DNA from: JAJDAH01 sp964487605
GTDB taxonomy: Bacteria; Myxococcota_A; Polyangia; Polyangiales; Polyangiaceae
Direction of reading: 5' to 3'
Length of the DNA stretch: 64,000 nucleotides
NCBI GenBank assembly: GCA_964487605.1
Contig: CAZARU010000030.1
Location: forward strand, 4,247-68,246
Part shown: one piece after another, positions 25,777-33,599 of the stretch
Layout: the number at the start of each line of letters is the position of its first letter
Position numbering within the stretch: position 1 is the stretch's first letter
Translations under genes and position numbers: made by a program
Notes under the pieces: generated by a model
Seen by the model: only the letters and a program-made list of their open reading frames with translations
Database searches by the model: none
Told to the model about the DNA's origin: nothing

Positions 25777-28644
25777 ATGGAGCTTCGAAACGTCGAGATC
25801 CGCGGTGCCCGGGAGCACAACTTGAAGGGGATCGACGTGCTCATTCCGAAGAAGCGTCTCGTCGTCCTCACGGGCGTGTCGGGCTCGGGCAAGTCCTCCC
25901 TCGCCTTCGACACGCTCTACGCCGAGGGACAGAGGCGCTACGTCGAGAGCCTCTCGGCGTACGCCAGGCAGTTCCTGGGGCGCATGGAGAAGCCACGCTA
26001 CGACACCATCCGCGGCCTGGCGCCGACCATCTCCATCGAGCAGAAGACCACGGGCACGAACCCGCGCTCCACCGTGGGGACCATCACGGAAATCTCGGAT
26101 TATCTGCGCGTGCTGTTCGCGCGCGTCGGCGTTCAGCACTGCCCTCGGTGCAAGAAGCCCGTGGGCGGGCAGACGGCGCAGCGCATCGCGCGCGACCTCC
26201 TGTCGCGCTCCGGGGCTCGCGTCGTGCTCCTCGCGCCCGTCCTGGTGAACCGCAAGGGCGAGCACCGGGAGCTGCTGGAGACCGCGCGGTCGGAGGGGTT
26301 CACCCGCCTGCGTGTGGACGGGACCCTGGTCGAGACGGCCGACCTCGAGGCGCTGGACAAGCGCAAGAAGCACACCGTCGAGAAGGTCATCGACCGGCTC
26401 GTGATCGACGCGGACTCCGGACCGCGCCTCGCCGAGTCCGTGGAGCACGCGCTCCGCGAGGGGCGCGGGACCCTCATCGCCACCGTGGACGGTCGGGACA
26501 CGACGTTCTCTGCGAGCCTGGCGTGCACGACCTGCAACGCCTCCTTTCCCGAGCTGACGCCCCAGGGATTCTCCTTCAACAGCCCACAAGGCATGTGCGC
26601 GGACTGCAATGGCCTCGGCACGCGCGTCGAGATCGATCCCGCGCTGGTTCTCCCCGACCACCGGCTGACGATCGACGAGGGCGCCATCGCGTCGTGGGGC
26701 CCCGACGTCTCGCGGAAGACGGGCTGGTCGCACGGCTTCCGAGGCCAGCTGGTGAAGCACCTGGGCGTTCCCACCGACGTCGCGTGGAGCAAGCTCGGCA
26801 AGAAGCGCCAGCAGATCATGCTGTGGGGTACGGGAGAGAGGAAGTACCGGGTCACCTGGGCCGGCAAGAGCGGCAAGGGCAGCTTCGACGTGGAGTGGGA
26901 GGGGTTGATCCCGCGCCTCATGCGTCGCTTCGGCCAGACCAAGAGCGAGCGCGCCCGCGCCTGGTACCAGAAGTTCATGAGCGACAAGACGTGCTCCACC
27001 TGCCGCGGCGCCCGGCTGCGCAAGGAGAGCGCGGCGGTGCGCCTCGGCGGGGCCACGATCGTGGACGTGGGGGCCATGACCGTCGCCGACGCCAGCGGCT
27101 TCTTCCAGAACCTGGAGCTCGACGGGAGCGCGGCGCAGATCGCCACCGAGGTCCTCAAGGAGATACGCTCCCGTCTCGACTTCCTGAACGCCGTCGGACT
27201 CGGCTACCTGTCCCTCGACCGCCCCGGCCCGACGCTCTCCGGCGGCGAGTCGCAGCGCATCCGCCTGGCGAGTCAGGTGGGGTCCGAGCTCACGGGGGTC
27301 ATCTACGTCCTCGACGAGCCGAGCATCGGACTCCATCAGCGCGACAACGGTCGCTTGCTCGCGACGCTGCAGAGGATGCGCGACATCGGCAACACGGTCG
27401 TGGTGGTGGAGCACGACGAAGAGACGATCCGAGCAGCCGACTGGGTGATCGACTTCGGACCCGGCGCAGGCGTCGCAGGGGGGAACGTCGTTCATGCGGG
27501 TACCGCGAAGTCGATGGGTGAGGCCGACGCGTCGCTCACGGGCGCCTACCTGACGGGACGCGCCACCATCGAGGTCCCGCGCACCCGCAGGACGGCCGCG
27601 GGAGCGCTGAGAGTGCTCGGTGCTTCGGCGAACAACCTCGCGGGCATCGACGTGGAGTTCCCGCTGGGCGTGCTCACGGCGGTCACCGGCGTGTCCGGCG
27701 CGGGGAAGTCGACGCTCGTCAACGACGTGCTCTACCCCGCCCTCGCCGGTCGCCTCCACGCCGCCCAGGTGAAGGTCGGCGCGCACCGACGCATCGACGG
27801 TGCCGAGGCGCTCGACAAGGTCGTGGACGTCGACCAGCGTCCCATCGGGCGCACACCGCGCTCGAACCCGGCCACGTACATCAAGGTCTTCGACGAGATC
27901 CGGAGCTTCTTCGCCGCGCTGCCCGACGCCAAGGTGCGCGGCTACGGCGCGGGGCGCTTCTCCTTCAACGTGGCGGGGGGTCGGTGCGAAGCCTGCGAGG
28001 GAGACGGCGTACGGAAGATAGAGATGCACTTCCTCGCCGACGTGTTCGTCACGTGCGAGGACTGCCGGGGCCGTCGCTTCAACGAAGCCACGCTGGAGGT
28101 GCGGTATCGCGGCAAGTCGATAGCGGAGGTGCTCGACCTGACGGTGAGCGAGGCCCTCGAGCTCTTCACCGTCCACACGAAGATCGCCGAACCCCTGCGC
28201 TTGCTCGAGGAGGTCGGCGTCGGGTACCTGAAGCTCGGTCAGCCTTCACCGACTCTCTCCGGCGGCGAGGCTCAGCGCATCAAGCTCGCTCGTGAGCTCG
28301 CCCGCCGAGCGACCGGTCGGACGCTCTACGTCCTGGACGAACCCACGACGGGCCTGCACTTCGACGACGTGAAGAAGCTCCTGGGCGTGCTCCACCGCCT
28401 GGTGGACGCCGGCAACACGGTGGTCGTCATCGAGCACCATCTGGACGTGATCAAGACGGCCGACTGGGTGATCGACCTCGGGCCGGAGGGTGGTCCCGGC
28501 GGCGGTCACGTCATTGCGACCGGCACGCCGGAGCAGGTCGCCCGCGCCGAGGGGTCCTTCACGGGCCGCTACCTGGCGAGCGCCCTCGCCCCGCGTCGAG
28601 CGCGGCGCGTGAAGCGCGGCGCCGAGCTGGCCGCGCCGGCGTAG
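25777..28644 (+). CDS. uvrA: Excinuclease ABC subunit A
   Basis: UvrA is the damage-sensing ATPase of nucleotide excision repair. It works as a dimer and loads UvrB. The 955-residue protein from the ATG at 25777 begins MELRNVEIRGAREHNLKG. It has two ABC modules: Walker A at residues 33-41 (GVSGSGKSS) and 638-646 (GVSGAGKST), and signatures LSGGESQRIRLAS and LSGGEAQRIKLA. Two zinc sites are seen at C250/C253/C274/C277 and C737/C740/C760/C763. The extra CPRCKK pair lies between them and the first Walker A. The length matches the family (about 940). No uvrB or uvrC is nearby. The frame opens 34 codons earlier, but the chosen ATG fits the family. Confidence 0.97.
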   Translation: MELRNVEIRGAREHNLKGIDVLIPKKRLVVLTGVSGSGKSSLAFDTLYAEGQRRYVESLSAYARQFLGRMEKPRYDTIRGLAPTISIEQKTTGTNPRSTVGTITEISDYLRVLFARVGVQHCPRCKKPVGGQTAQRIARDLLSRSGARVVLLAPVLVNRKGEHRELLETARSEGFTRLRVDGTLVETADLEALDKRKKHTVEKVIDRLVIDADSGPRLAESVEHALREGRGTLIATVDGRDTTFSASLACTTCNASFPELTPQGFSFNSPQGMCADCNGLGTRVEIDPALVLPDHRLTIDEGAIASWGPDVSRKTGWSHGFRGQLVKHLGVPTDVAWSKLGKKRQQIMLWGTGERKYRVTWAGKSGKGSFDVEWEGLIPRLMRRFGQTKSERARAWYQKFMSDKTCSTCRGARLRKESAAVRLGGATIVDVGAMTVADASGFFQNLELDGSAAQIATEVLKEIRSRLDFLNAVGLGYLSLDRPGPTLSGGESQRIRLASQVGSELTGVIYVLDEPSIGLHQRDNGRLLATLQRMRDIGNTVVVVEHDEETIRAADWVIDFGPGAGVAGGNVVHAGTAKSMGEADASLTGAYLTGRATIEVPRTRRTAAGALRVLGASANNLAGIDVEFPLGVLTAVTGVSGAGKSTLVNDVLYPALAGRLHAAQVKVGAHRRIDGAEALDKVVDVDQRPIGRTPRSNPATYIKVFDEIRSFFAALPDAKVRGYGAGRFSFNVAGGRCEACEGDGVRKIEMHFLADVFVTCEDCRGRRFNEATLEVRYRGKSIAEVLDLTVSEALELFTVHTKIAEPLRLLEEVGVGYLKLGQPSPTLSGGEAQRIKLARELARRATGRTLYVLDEPTTGLHFDDVKKLLGVLHRLVDAGNTVVVIEHHLDVIKTADWVIDLGPEGGPGGGHVIATGTPEQVARAEGSFTGRYLASALAPRRARRVKRGAELAAPA

Positions 28645-28712
28645 GCACGCGCCCCCAAGCACGCCGGGGTTTCTCGTGCTCGGGGCGCTCGCCGTGCGAG
28701 GATTCGAGACCC

Positions 28713-29717
28713 ATGCCCGACGGAAGGAAGCCCGGCGGCCCACCCCGCCCCGATCCGCGGCCGCCCACACCTCCGCCGGCGCCGCGCGCGAGCCTTCCGA
28801 GCATCCCGGAGGCGGGTCGGGCCACGGCCCCCTCGGTTCCCGACGGCGACCGTGCCTCCGGTGGTCACAGGCTCGCGCCGCCGGCGCCGCCCGCGCGGGA
28901 TTTCCCGTCCGCGAACCTGAGAGCTGCGATGCCGGTGAAGGAGTCGCCGTCCGGCAGCCACGTGGCCGCCGCACCCGTTCGACGCGTGCCCACCGCCGGA
29001 GAGCTTCGAGTGGTCGTCGTGGACGACGACGAGCGGTTTCGAAGGATGGCGGCTGAGCCCTTCGAGCGGCGCGGCGACGAGGTCCGGTGCTTCGCGGATG
29101 GTCTCGAGGCGCTGGCGAAGTGTCTCGAAGATCCGCCCGACGTGATCCTCACCGACGTCCAGATGCCGCGCATGGACGGCTGGCAGCTCCTGAGATTGAT
29201 TCGCGCCCGTCCGGCGCTCGCGAACGTTCCGGTCGTCTTTCTCACGTCGCTCAACGGCGATACCGAGCGATTACGCGGCTACCAGCTCGGCGTCGATGCC
29301 TACATCCCGAAGCCGTACACGCCAGACGAACTTCTGGTGCGAGTGCATCGAATCGTGCAACAGGCCAACCGCGCTCTCCCGGCGTTCGCCGAACGCGGGA
29401 TCCTGCGCGGAGAACTCGAGCACGCCGCGCCGGCGTCCCTGCTCTCGTTCCTGGAGATGGAGAGGAAGAACGGCGTTCTGCTCCTCGTCGGAGACAGCGT
29501 CGTGCGAGTGTTTCTCCGGGACGGCCGCGCCGTGCGGGCCAGCGTCGAGGGTGACGAATCGGTCGCGTCGCGAAGCGTGATGATGAAGGTGCTGGACTGG
29601 ACGAGCGGCGAGTTCGAGTTCTCGCCGTCAGAGGTTCACGGCGAGGACGAGATCGGTGCGTCGCTGACGGGGTTGATCCTCGATCATGCGAAGGCGGCGG
29701 ACGAAGCCCGACGCTGA
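28713..29717 (+). CDS. Response regulator with DUF4388-like output domain
   Basis: The 334-residue protein has about 95 residues of Pro/Ala-rich, low-complexity N-terminus. A receiver domain follows (about 98-215) with acidic pocket VVVDDDERF, phospho-acceptor D148 (VILTDVQMPRMDG), Thr in FLTSLNGD and Lys in YIPKPYTPDEL. Residues about 225-330 form a DUF4388-like domain (GELEHAAPASLLSFLEMERK, then GVLLLVGDSVVRVFLRDGR). This domain is frequent in myxobacterial gliding and signalling regulators and is not DNA-binding. No histidine kinase is adjacent, so it is an orphan receiver. It starts 68 bases after uvrA. Confidence 0.88.
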   Translation: MPDGRKPGGPPRPDPRPPTPPPAPRASLPSIPEAGRATAPSVPDGDRASGGHRLAPPAPPARDFPSANLRAAMPVKESPSGSHVAAAPVRRVPTAGELRVVVVDDDERFRRMAAEPFERRGDEVRCFADGLEALAKCLEDPPDVILTDVQMPRMDGWQLLRLIRARPALANVPVVFLTSLNGDTERLRGYQLGVDAYIPKPYTPDELLVRVHRIVQQANRALPAFAERGILRGELEHAAPASLLSFLEMERKNGVLLLVGDSVVRVFLRDGRAVRASVEGDESVASRSVMMKVLDWTSGEFEFSPSEVHGEDEIGASLTGLILDHAKAADEARR

Positions 29718-29797
29718 GTGGCTCCGGTGCCGGCGCAGGAGCCCGACGGGAGCGGCGGTGTGCTAGGCTGGCGGCGCTCTTTCGGAGGTGCTTCGGG

Positions 29798-30904
29798 ATG
29801 AGGAGCGTTTCGTGCGGGATCGCGGTCGTGGTGTGTGGGTCACTGCTGGCCGCGTGCGGCGGCGAGTCGTCGGGTGACGGCGGAAGCGGGGGCGCGAGCG
29901 GCTCGTCAGCCGACGGGGCCGCCGGGGCGGCGGGCGCCGGGGCTACTGGCGGCGCCGCCGGGGCGAGTGGAAGTGGGGGGGCGACTGCGGGCGCGAGTGG
30001 AAGTGCCGGGGTGGGCGGAGCCGCAGGCACGGGCGGTAGCGCGGGCGCGAGCGGTAGCGCCGGCACGAGCGGTAGCGCCGGCACGAGCGGTAGCGCCGGC
30101 ACGAGCGGCAGCGCCGGCGCCAGCGGAACCGCGGGCACCGGTGCGGACGCCGGCAAGTGCGAACCGGGCTCGCTCAGCTGCATGTGGGACTGCTGCGGAA
30201 GCGAGTGCGTCAACTTCCTGAACGACATCGAGAACTGCGGCGGCTGCAACCAGAAGTGCAGTGGCGCCGCGCCGTACTGCGACAACGGCACCTGCGGCTC
30301 CCCCGAGTGCTCCGGTGCGTGCATCGGCACCACCCACTGTTGCGGCGCTCTGTGCTGCGCCCTCGACGAGCTGTGCTGCAGCGTCCCGGGGCCCATCGGC
30401 AACGACCTGCGCTGCGTCCCCAAGGCGATGGGGACCTGCCCCCAGGGGTGCAACCTCTGCGCGTGCGCGGCGCCGGACACGATGATCGCGACGCCCTCGG
30501 GCGAGCGGAAGCTGGCGGACCTGGTTCGCGGCGACCTGGTCTACAGCGTGCATCACGGCCGCGTGCTCGCGGTGCCCGTGCGCGAGGTGAACCGGGTACC
30601 GGTCGTCAACCATCGCGTCGTGCGCGTCGTCCTGGCAACGGGGGGAATCGTGGAGATGACCGGAGGCCACCCCCTGGCCGACGGAAGAACGTTCGCGGAT
30701 CTCCGAGCCGGTGATGACCTCGACGGCGTCTCGATCACGTCGGCCACGACGGTGAGCTACCCCCACGACGCGACCTTCGATCTTCTACCGGCGAGCTCGA
30801 CGGGGACCTACTTCGCGTCCGGCGTCCTGGTGGCCAGCACGCTCCACCGGGGGCCCCCGGCCGCAGCGTTCCGATCCGACGCCTTCGCGCTCGAGAGCCG
30901 ATGA
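29798..30904 (+). CDS. Lipoprotein with a C-terminal Hint (Hedgehog/intein) domain
   Basis: The 368-residue protein has a lipoprotein signal (VVVCGSLLAACGG) and about 100 residues of Gly/Ala/Ser/Thr linker, part of it an exact 18-base tandem repeat. A cysteine-rich module (about residues 125-222) comes before a Hint domain (about 223-347). Hint hallmarks are Cys223 at the splice-type junction (CAAPDTMIATPSGERKLADL), a block-B TGGH with His291, and the following ADLRAGDDL. The domain ends YFASGVLVAST and lacks the terminal His-Asn of true inteins, so Hedgehog-like N-S acyl shift and cleavage is more likely than splicing. Shine-Dalgarno CGGAGG lies upstream of the ATG. The stop overlaps the next lipoprotein gene. 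Confidence 0.85.
   Translation: MRSVSCGIAVVVCGSLLAACGGESSGDGGSGGASGSSADGAAGAAGAGATGGAAGASGSGGATAGASGSAGVGGAAGTGGSAGASGSAGTSGSAGTSGSAGTSGSAGASGTAGTGADAGKCEPGSLSCMWDCCGSECVNFLNDIENCGGCNQKCSGAAPYCDNGTCGSPECSGACIGTTHCCGALCCALDELCCSVPGPIGNDLRCVPKAMGTCPQGCNLCACAAPDTMIATPSGERKLADLVRGDLVYSVHHGRVLAVPVREVNRVPVVNHRVVRVVLATGGIVEMTGGHPLADGRTFADLRAGDDLDGVSITSATTVSYPHDATFDLLPASSTGTYFASGVLVASTLHRGPPAAAFRSDAFALESR
30035..30124 (+). repeat. 18-base tandem repeat inside the Hint lipoprotein gene
   Basis: Five consecutive 18-base units start at 30035, 30053, 30071, 30089 and 30107. The central three are identical (ggtagcgccggcacgagc) and the outer two differ at a few positions. They encode Gly-Ser-Ala-Gly-Thr-Ser units in the flexible linker. 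A multiple-of-three unit lets the linker vary in length without a frameshift. Confidence 0.9.
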
Positions 30905-31317
30905 GCCCGCGCGGGTCGTGGATTCTGGGCGCGTGCGCGCTGTCGTGGGGCTGCAACTCCGATCCCAGCGTCGAGGTGACGTCGCAGGGTGGGGTGGACC
31001 TCTGCTACTCGGAGCGTCCGGGAGCGCGATTGCACGAGCCCAAGCTGATGGCCACGACCGCACCGGACGGGCTCGCGGTGTCGCTGAGCAACATCCCGAA
31101 CATGCCGAAACCCCCCGTTTTCGAGGTGAAGCGCGAGAACGACGTCCTCCGGATCATCGGCGTGCGCCCACCGGGCGCGGAGCTCGCCGCGATCTGCACC
31201 CGCAACTACCAGCTCCTGATCAGGGACCTGCCCAAGGGCACGTACGAGGTGCGCGCCGAGCTCACCGTCGAAGGTGGGACACGAATCGCCGCCTCCACGC
31301 GGTTCGCCTACGAGTGA
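30901..31317 (+). CDS. Small lipoprotein, coupled to the Hint lipoprotein
   Basis: The 138-residue protein starts at an ATG that overlaps the stop of the Hint lipoprotein (ATGA). The signal peptide ILGACALSWGC ends at a lipobox-like cysteine. The mature part is about 120 residues, mostly beta-strand in appearance (FEVKRENDVLRIIGV; YQLLIRDLPKGTYEVRAEL), with two further cysteines (VDLCYSE and AICTRN) that could form a disulfide. I recognise no family. The overlap suggests it is made with the Hint protein and could be its periplasmic or surface partner. Confidence 0.75.
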   Translation: MSPRGSWILGACALSWGCNSDPSVEVTSQGGVDLCYSERPGARLHEPKLMATTAPDGLAVSLSNIPNMPKPPVFEVKRENDVLRIIGVRPPGAELAAICTRNYQLLIRDLPKGTYEVRAELTVEGGTRIAASTRFAYE

Positions 31318-31335
31318 GCGACCGGGCGCCACGCT

Positions 31336-32187
31336 TCAGGCGACGGACGAGTGACGCCCACGCATCAAGACGACGAGCCCGATACCGAGCAGCGCCAGCA
31401 GCACCTGCGCCACGACCGCAAGGGCAATGCTCGGGATCACGCTCGGAACGACGACCAGCGTGACGATGGCGACCACGACGGCGACGCGCCGTGCCCCCTC
31501 GAGATCCTCGAACGCGAACGCCGCGGCACCGATGGCGAGTGCCGACGTCACGAAGCCTGGCACGGAGAGAAAGGGGTGGGGCTCCACGGATGGGACCAGC
31601 CCCAGGTTGGTCTCGGCGATGTCACGAGCCGCTTCGTCGACGGCACGTTCCATGGACGCGGGCGAGAAGTCCCGGATCAGGATGAAGTTACCCGTGACGC
31701 AGAGCGGCCGCTCCGCCCCAGGATGCCGCTGCAGTACGCGCTGCCACTCGCTCGCCTCCGCACCGCTGGCGACGTGATGAATCTTGTGCTCGCGCAGCCA
31801 CGCGATCGCGGGCGCGAGATCCGAACTCGCCCCATGCAGCGCGCCGGACCGGACGAGAGCGTACCCGCCCGTCCCGTAGCAGTGGACCTGGACCCTGCCC
31901 CTCGCCTCGGGCAGCGCGGCGTCGATCGCCCGCGCCTGCCAGCAACCGCGCGTACCCGTCGCAACGAGCCCGACGCCGAGGATCCCGATCGTCGCGACGG
32001 CCAGCTTCTTCGCGAGGCGCGCATGGCGCTCGCCATCCCGGGCCGCCAGCTCCTTCTCCTCGGCGCAGCGCGGGCAAGCCTGCTCGGGCGTCCGTGGAAC
32101 GCCGTGAAACGGACACCGTCCGCTGGCGAGCGGCGGCTTGCTCCCCGCGGGCGGCCCGTCCGACGCACCGTGTCCGGATTGATTCAC
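31336..32187 (-). CDS. Membrane protein with an N-terminal zinc-binding-like knuckle
   Basis: The 283-residue protein begins at a GTG with a short hydrophilic region holding CPFHGVPRTPEQACPRC, a Cys-His-Cys-Cys arrangement like a zinc knuckle. A membrane helix (LAVATIGILGVGLVAT) and an extracytoplasmic domain of about 120 residues follow. The protein ends with two or three helices (VVVAIVTLVVVPSVIPSIALAVVAQVLLALLG). The middle domain contains VHCYGTGGYALVRSGALHG. No enzyme motif is recognised. It converges with the small lipoprotein gene and lies upstream, on the same strand, of no clear partner. Confidence 0.7.
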   Translation of the reverse strand: MNQSGHGASDGPPAGSKPPLASGRCPFHGVPRTPEQACPRCAEEKELAARDGERHARLAKKLAVATIGILGVGLVATGTRGCWQARAIDAALPEARGRVQVHCYGTGGYALVRSGALHGASSDLAPAIAWLREHKIHHVASGAEASEWQRVLQRHPGAERPLCVTGNFILIRDFSPASMERAVDEAARDIAETNLGLVPSVEPHPFLSVPGFVTSALAIGAAAFAFEDLEGARRVAVVVAIVTLVVVPSVIPSIALAVVAQVLLALLGIGLVVLMRGRHSSVA

Positions 32188-32240
32188 CTCGAACTCCCGC
32201 GGTGGAGCCTACACCACCGGGCGGTTCGGACGGGAACGGT

Positions 32241-33599
32241 TCACACCAGCGCGAGCGGGGCAGTTCCGTCGTCGCCGAAGGTGGCGAGGGGGACGCCCAT
32301 CATGCCGGCCAGCGTGAGGAACAGGTTCGCCATCGGTGTCCCGTCGGGAAACCGTACGTGCCGCCCCGACGGGAGCTGGCCGTCGAGCCCGCCCGCCAGC
32401 AGGACAGGCAGGTTGTAGTGCGCGTGGCTGTCGCCGTCCTCGATCTCGCTGGAGAAGAACACCGCGCTGTTGTCGAGCAGCGTGCCGTTCCCCTCGTCTA
32501 CAGCGTCCATGGCGGTGAGGAGGTCCACCAGGCGGGCGACCTCCCACTGCCCAATCGGGATGAGCTTGGCGAAATTGGCGGGATCGTCCTGGTGGTGGCT
32601 GATCTGATGGTGCGCGCCGCTGACGCCGATGAAGTCGTACGACTGGTTCGAGCCGGCGTTGCCGAGCATGAACGTGATGACACGCGTGGCGTCGCACTGA
32701 CACGCCAGCACCATCAGGTCGATCATGAGCTGCACGTGCTGCGGGTAGGAATGGTTGTCCGGAGGGCGGGGATACTCCGGACACGTCAGGGTCGTCGCTG
32801 CGTCCACCCGGAGCTCCAGATCCCGAATTCCGGTGAGGTACTCGTCCAGCTTGCGACGATCCGTCGTCCCGAGCTTCCCGGAGAGGCTCACGGCCTCGCC
32901 GTTCACGTAGTCGAGCACGCTCTTTCGGTACGCCTTGCGACGCGCCGTCGCCTCGGGGGTCGCCGTCGGATCGAAGCCGTCGAAGATCTGATCGAAGAGC
33001 ACCCGCGGATTCGTGGTCTTCGGCAGGGGCTGCGTCTCGGACGCCCACGAGACGTTGCGCGAGTAGGCGCAGCTGTAGCCGCTGTCGCAGCCGGTTCCGA
33101 TCCCACCTCCGCCGTCGGTGCCGAGCTGCAAAGACGCGATGCGGCTGTCGCCGCCGACGGCGTTGGCGATCACCTGATCGATGGAGATCCCGTTGCGGAT
33201 GTTGGGGCCCTCGGTCTTCACCACATGGCGACACGTGAGGAACCCCGCCGTTCCCGCAGCGTGGTCCCCAGGCCCTTCCGGGCGCGACGGCTCGTTGTCC
33301 AGCTCGCTGAGCACGCTGACCTTGCTCTGGATCGCCGCCAGCGGCTGCAGGATCGTCCGAAGCTCGTAGCCGGGCCCCGTTCCCGCCGGCGTCCACTCCG
33401 GCATGTGCATGCCGTTCGGCACGTAGAAGGCGATGAATCGCTTCAGCGGCGGAGGCGTCTGGGCGACGGCCGTCTTCCCGGCGAAGCTCTCGAGGAACGG
33501 AAGCGCGACGACCGTCGCGGCTCCCCCGAGGAACGCGCGACGCGACTGCAGGAAGCGTCGCTCGCGTCGATCGATGGCGGGGTGACGTCGTACCCTCAC
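32241..33599 (-). CDS. DUF1552 protein, Tat-exported
   Basis: The 452-residue protein begins at a GTG at 33599. An early twin-arginine signal (SRRAFLGGAATVVALPFLE) is followed by the conserved FIAFYVPNGMHMPEWTP. The later segments GGISIDQVIANA-like (NGISIDQV), FDQIFDG, NHSYPQHVQLM, CDATRVITFMLG and HHQISHHQDD are typical of DUF1552. This family of exported proteins of unknown function sits beside DUF1592 c-type-cytochrome-like proteins in planctomycetes and myxobacteria. It overlaps the end of the DUF1592 gene by 4 bases (GTGA), so the pair is coupled in the usual order. An enzymatic role on polysaccharides or redox chemistry is speculative. Confidence 0.93.
   Translation of the reverse strand: MRVRRHPAIDRRERRFLQSRRAFLGGAATVVALPFLESFAGKTAVAQTPPPLKRFIAFYVPNGMHMPEWTPAGTGPGYELRTILQPLAAIQSKVSVLSELDNEPSRPEGPGDHAAGTAGFLTCRHVVKTEGPNIRNGISIDQVIANAVGGDSRIASLQLGTDGGGGIGTGCDSGYSCAYSRNVSWASETQPLPKTTNPRVLFDQIFDGFDPTATPEATARRKAYRKSVLDYVNGEAVSLSGKLGTTDRRKLDEYLTGIRDLELRVDAATTLTCPEYPRPPDNHSYPQHVQLMIDLMVLACQCDATRVITFMLGNAGSNQSYDFIGVSGAHHQISHHQDDPANFAKLIPIGQWEVARLVDLLTAMDAVDEGNGTLLDNSAVFFSSEIEDGDSHAHYNLPVLLAGGLDGQLPSGRHVRFPDGTPMANLFLTLAGMMGVPLATFGDDGTAPLALV

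Noticed and set aside
25762..28176. Minus-strand open frame of 804 codons opposite uvrA
   Set aside because: uvrA with all ATPase and zinc motifs occupies the plus strand.
29798..30904. True splicing intein
   Set aside because: The C-terminal His-Asn and a downstream extein nucleophile are missing, so only Hedgehog-like cleavage is plausible.
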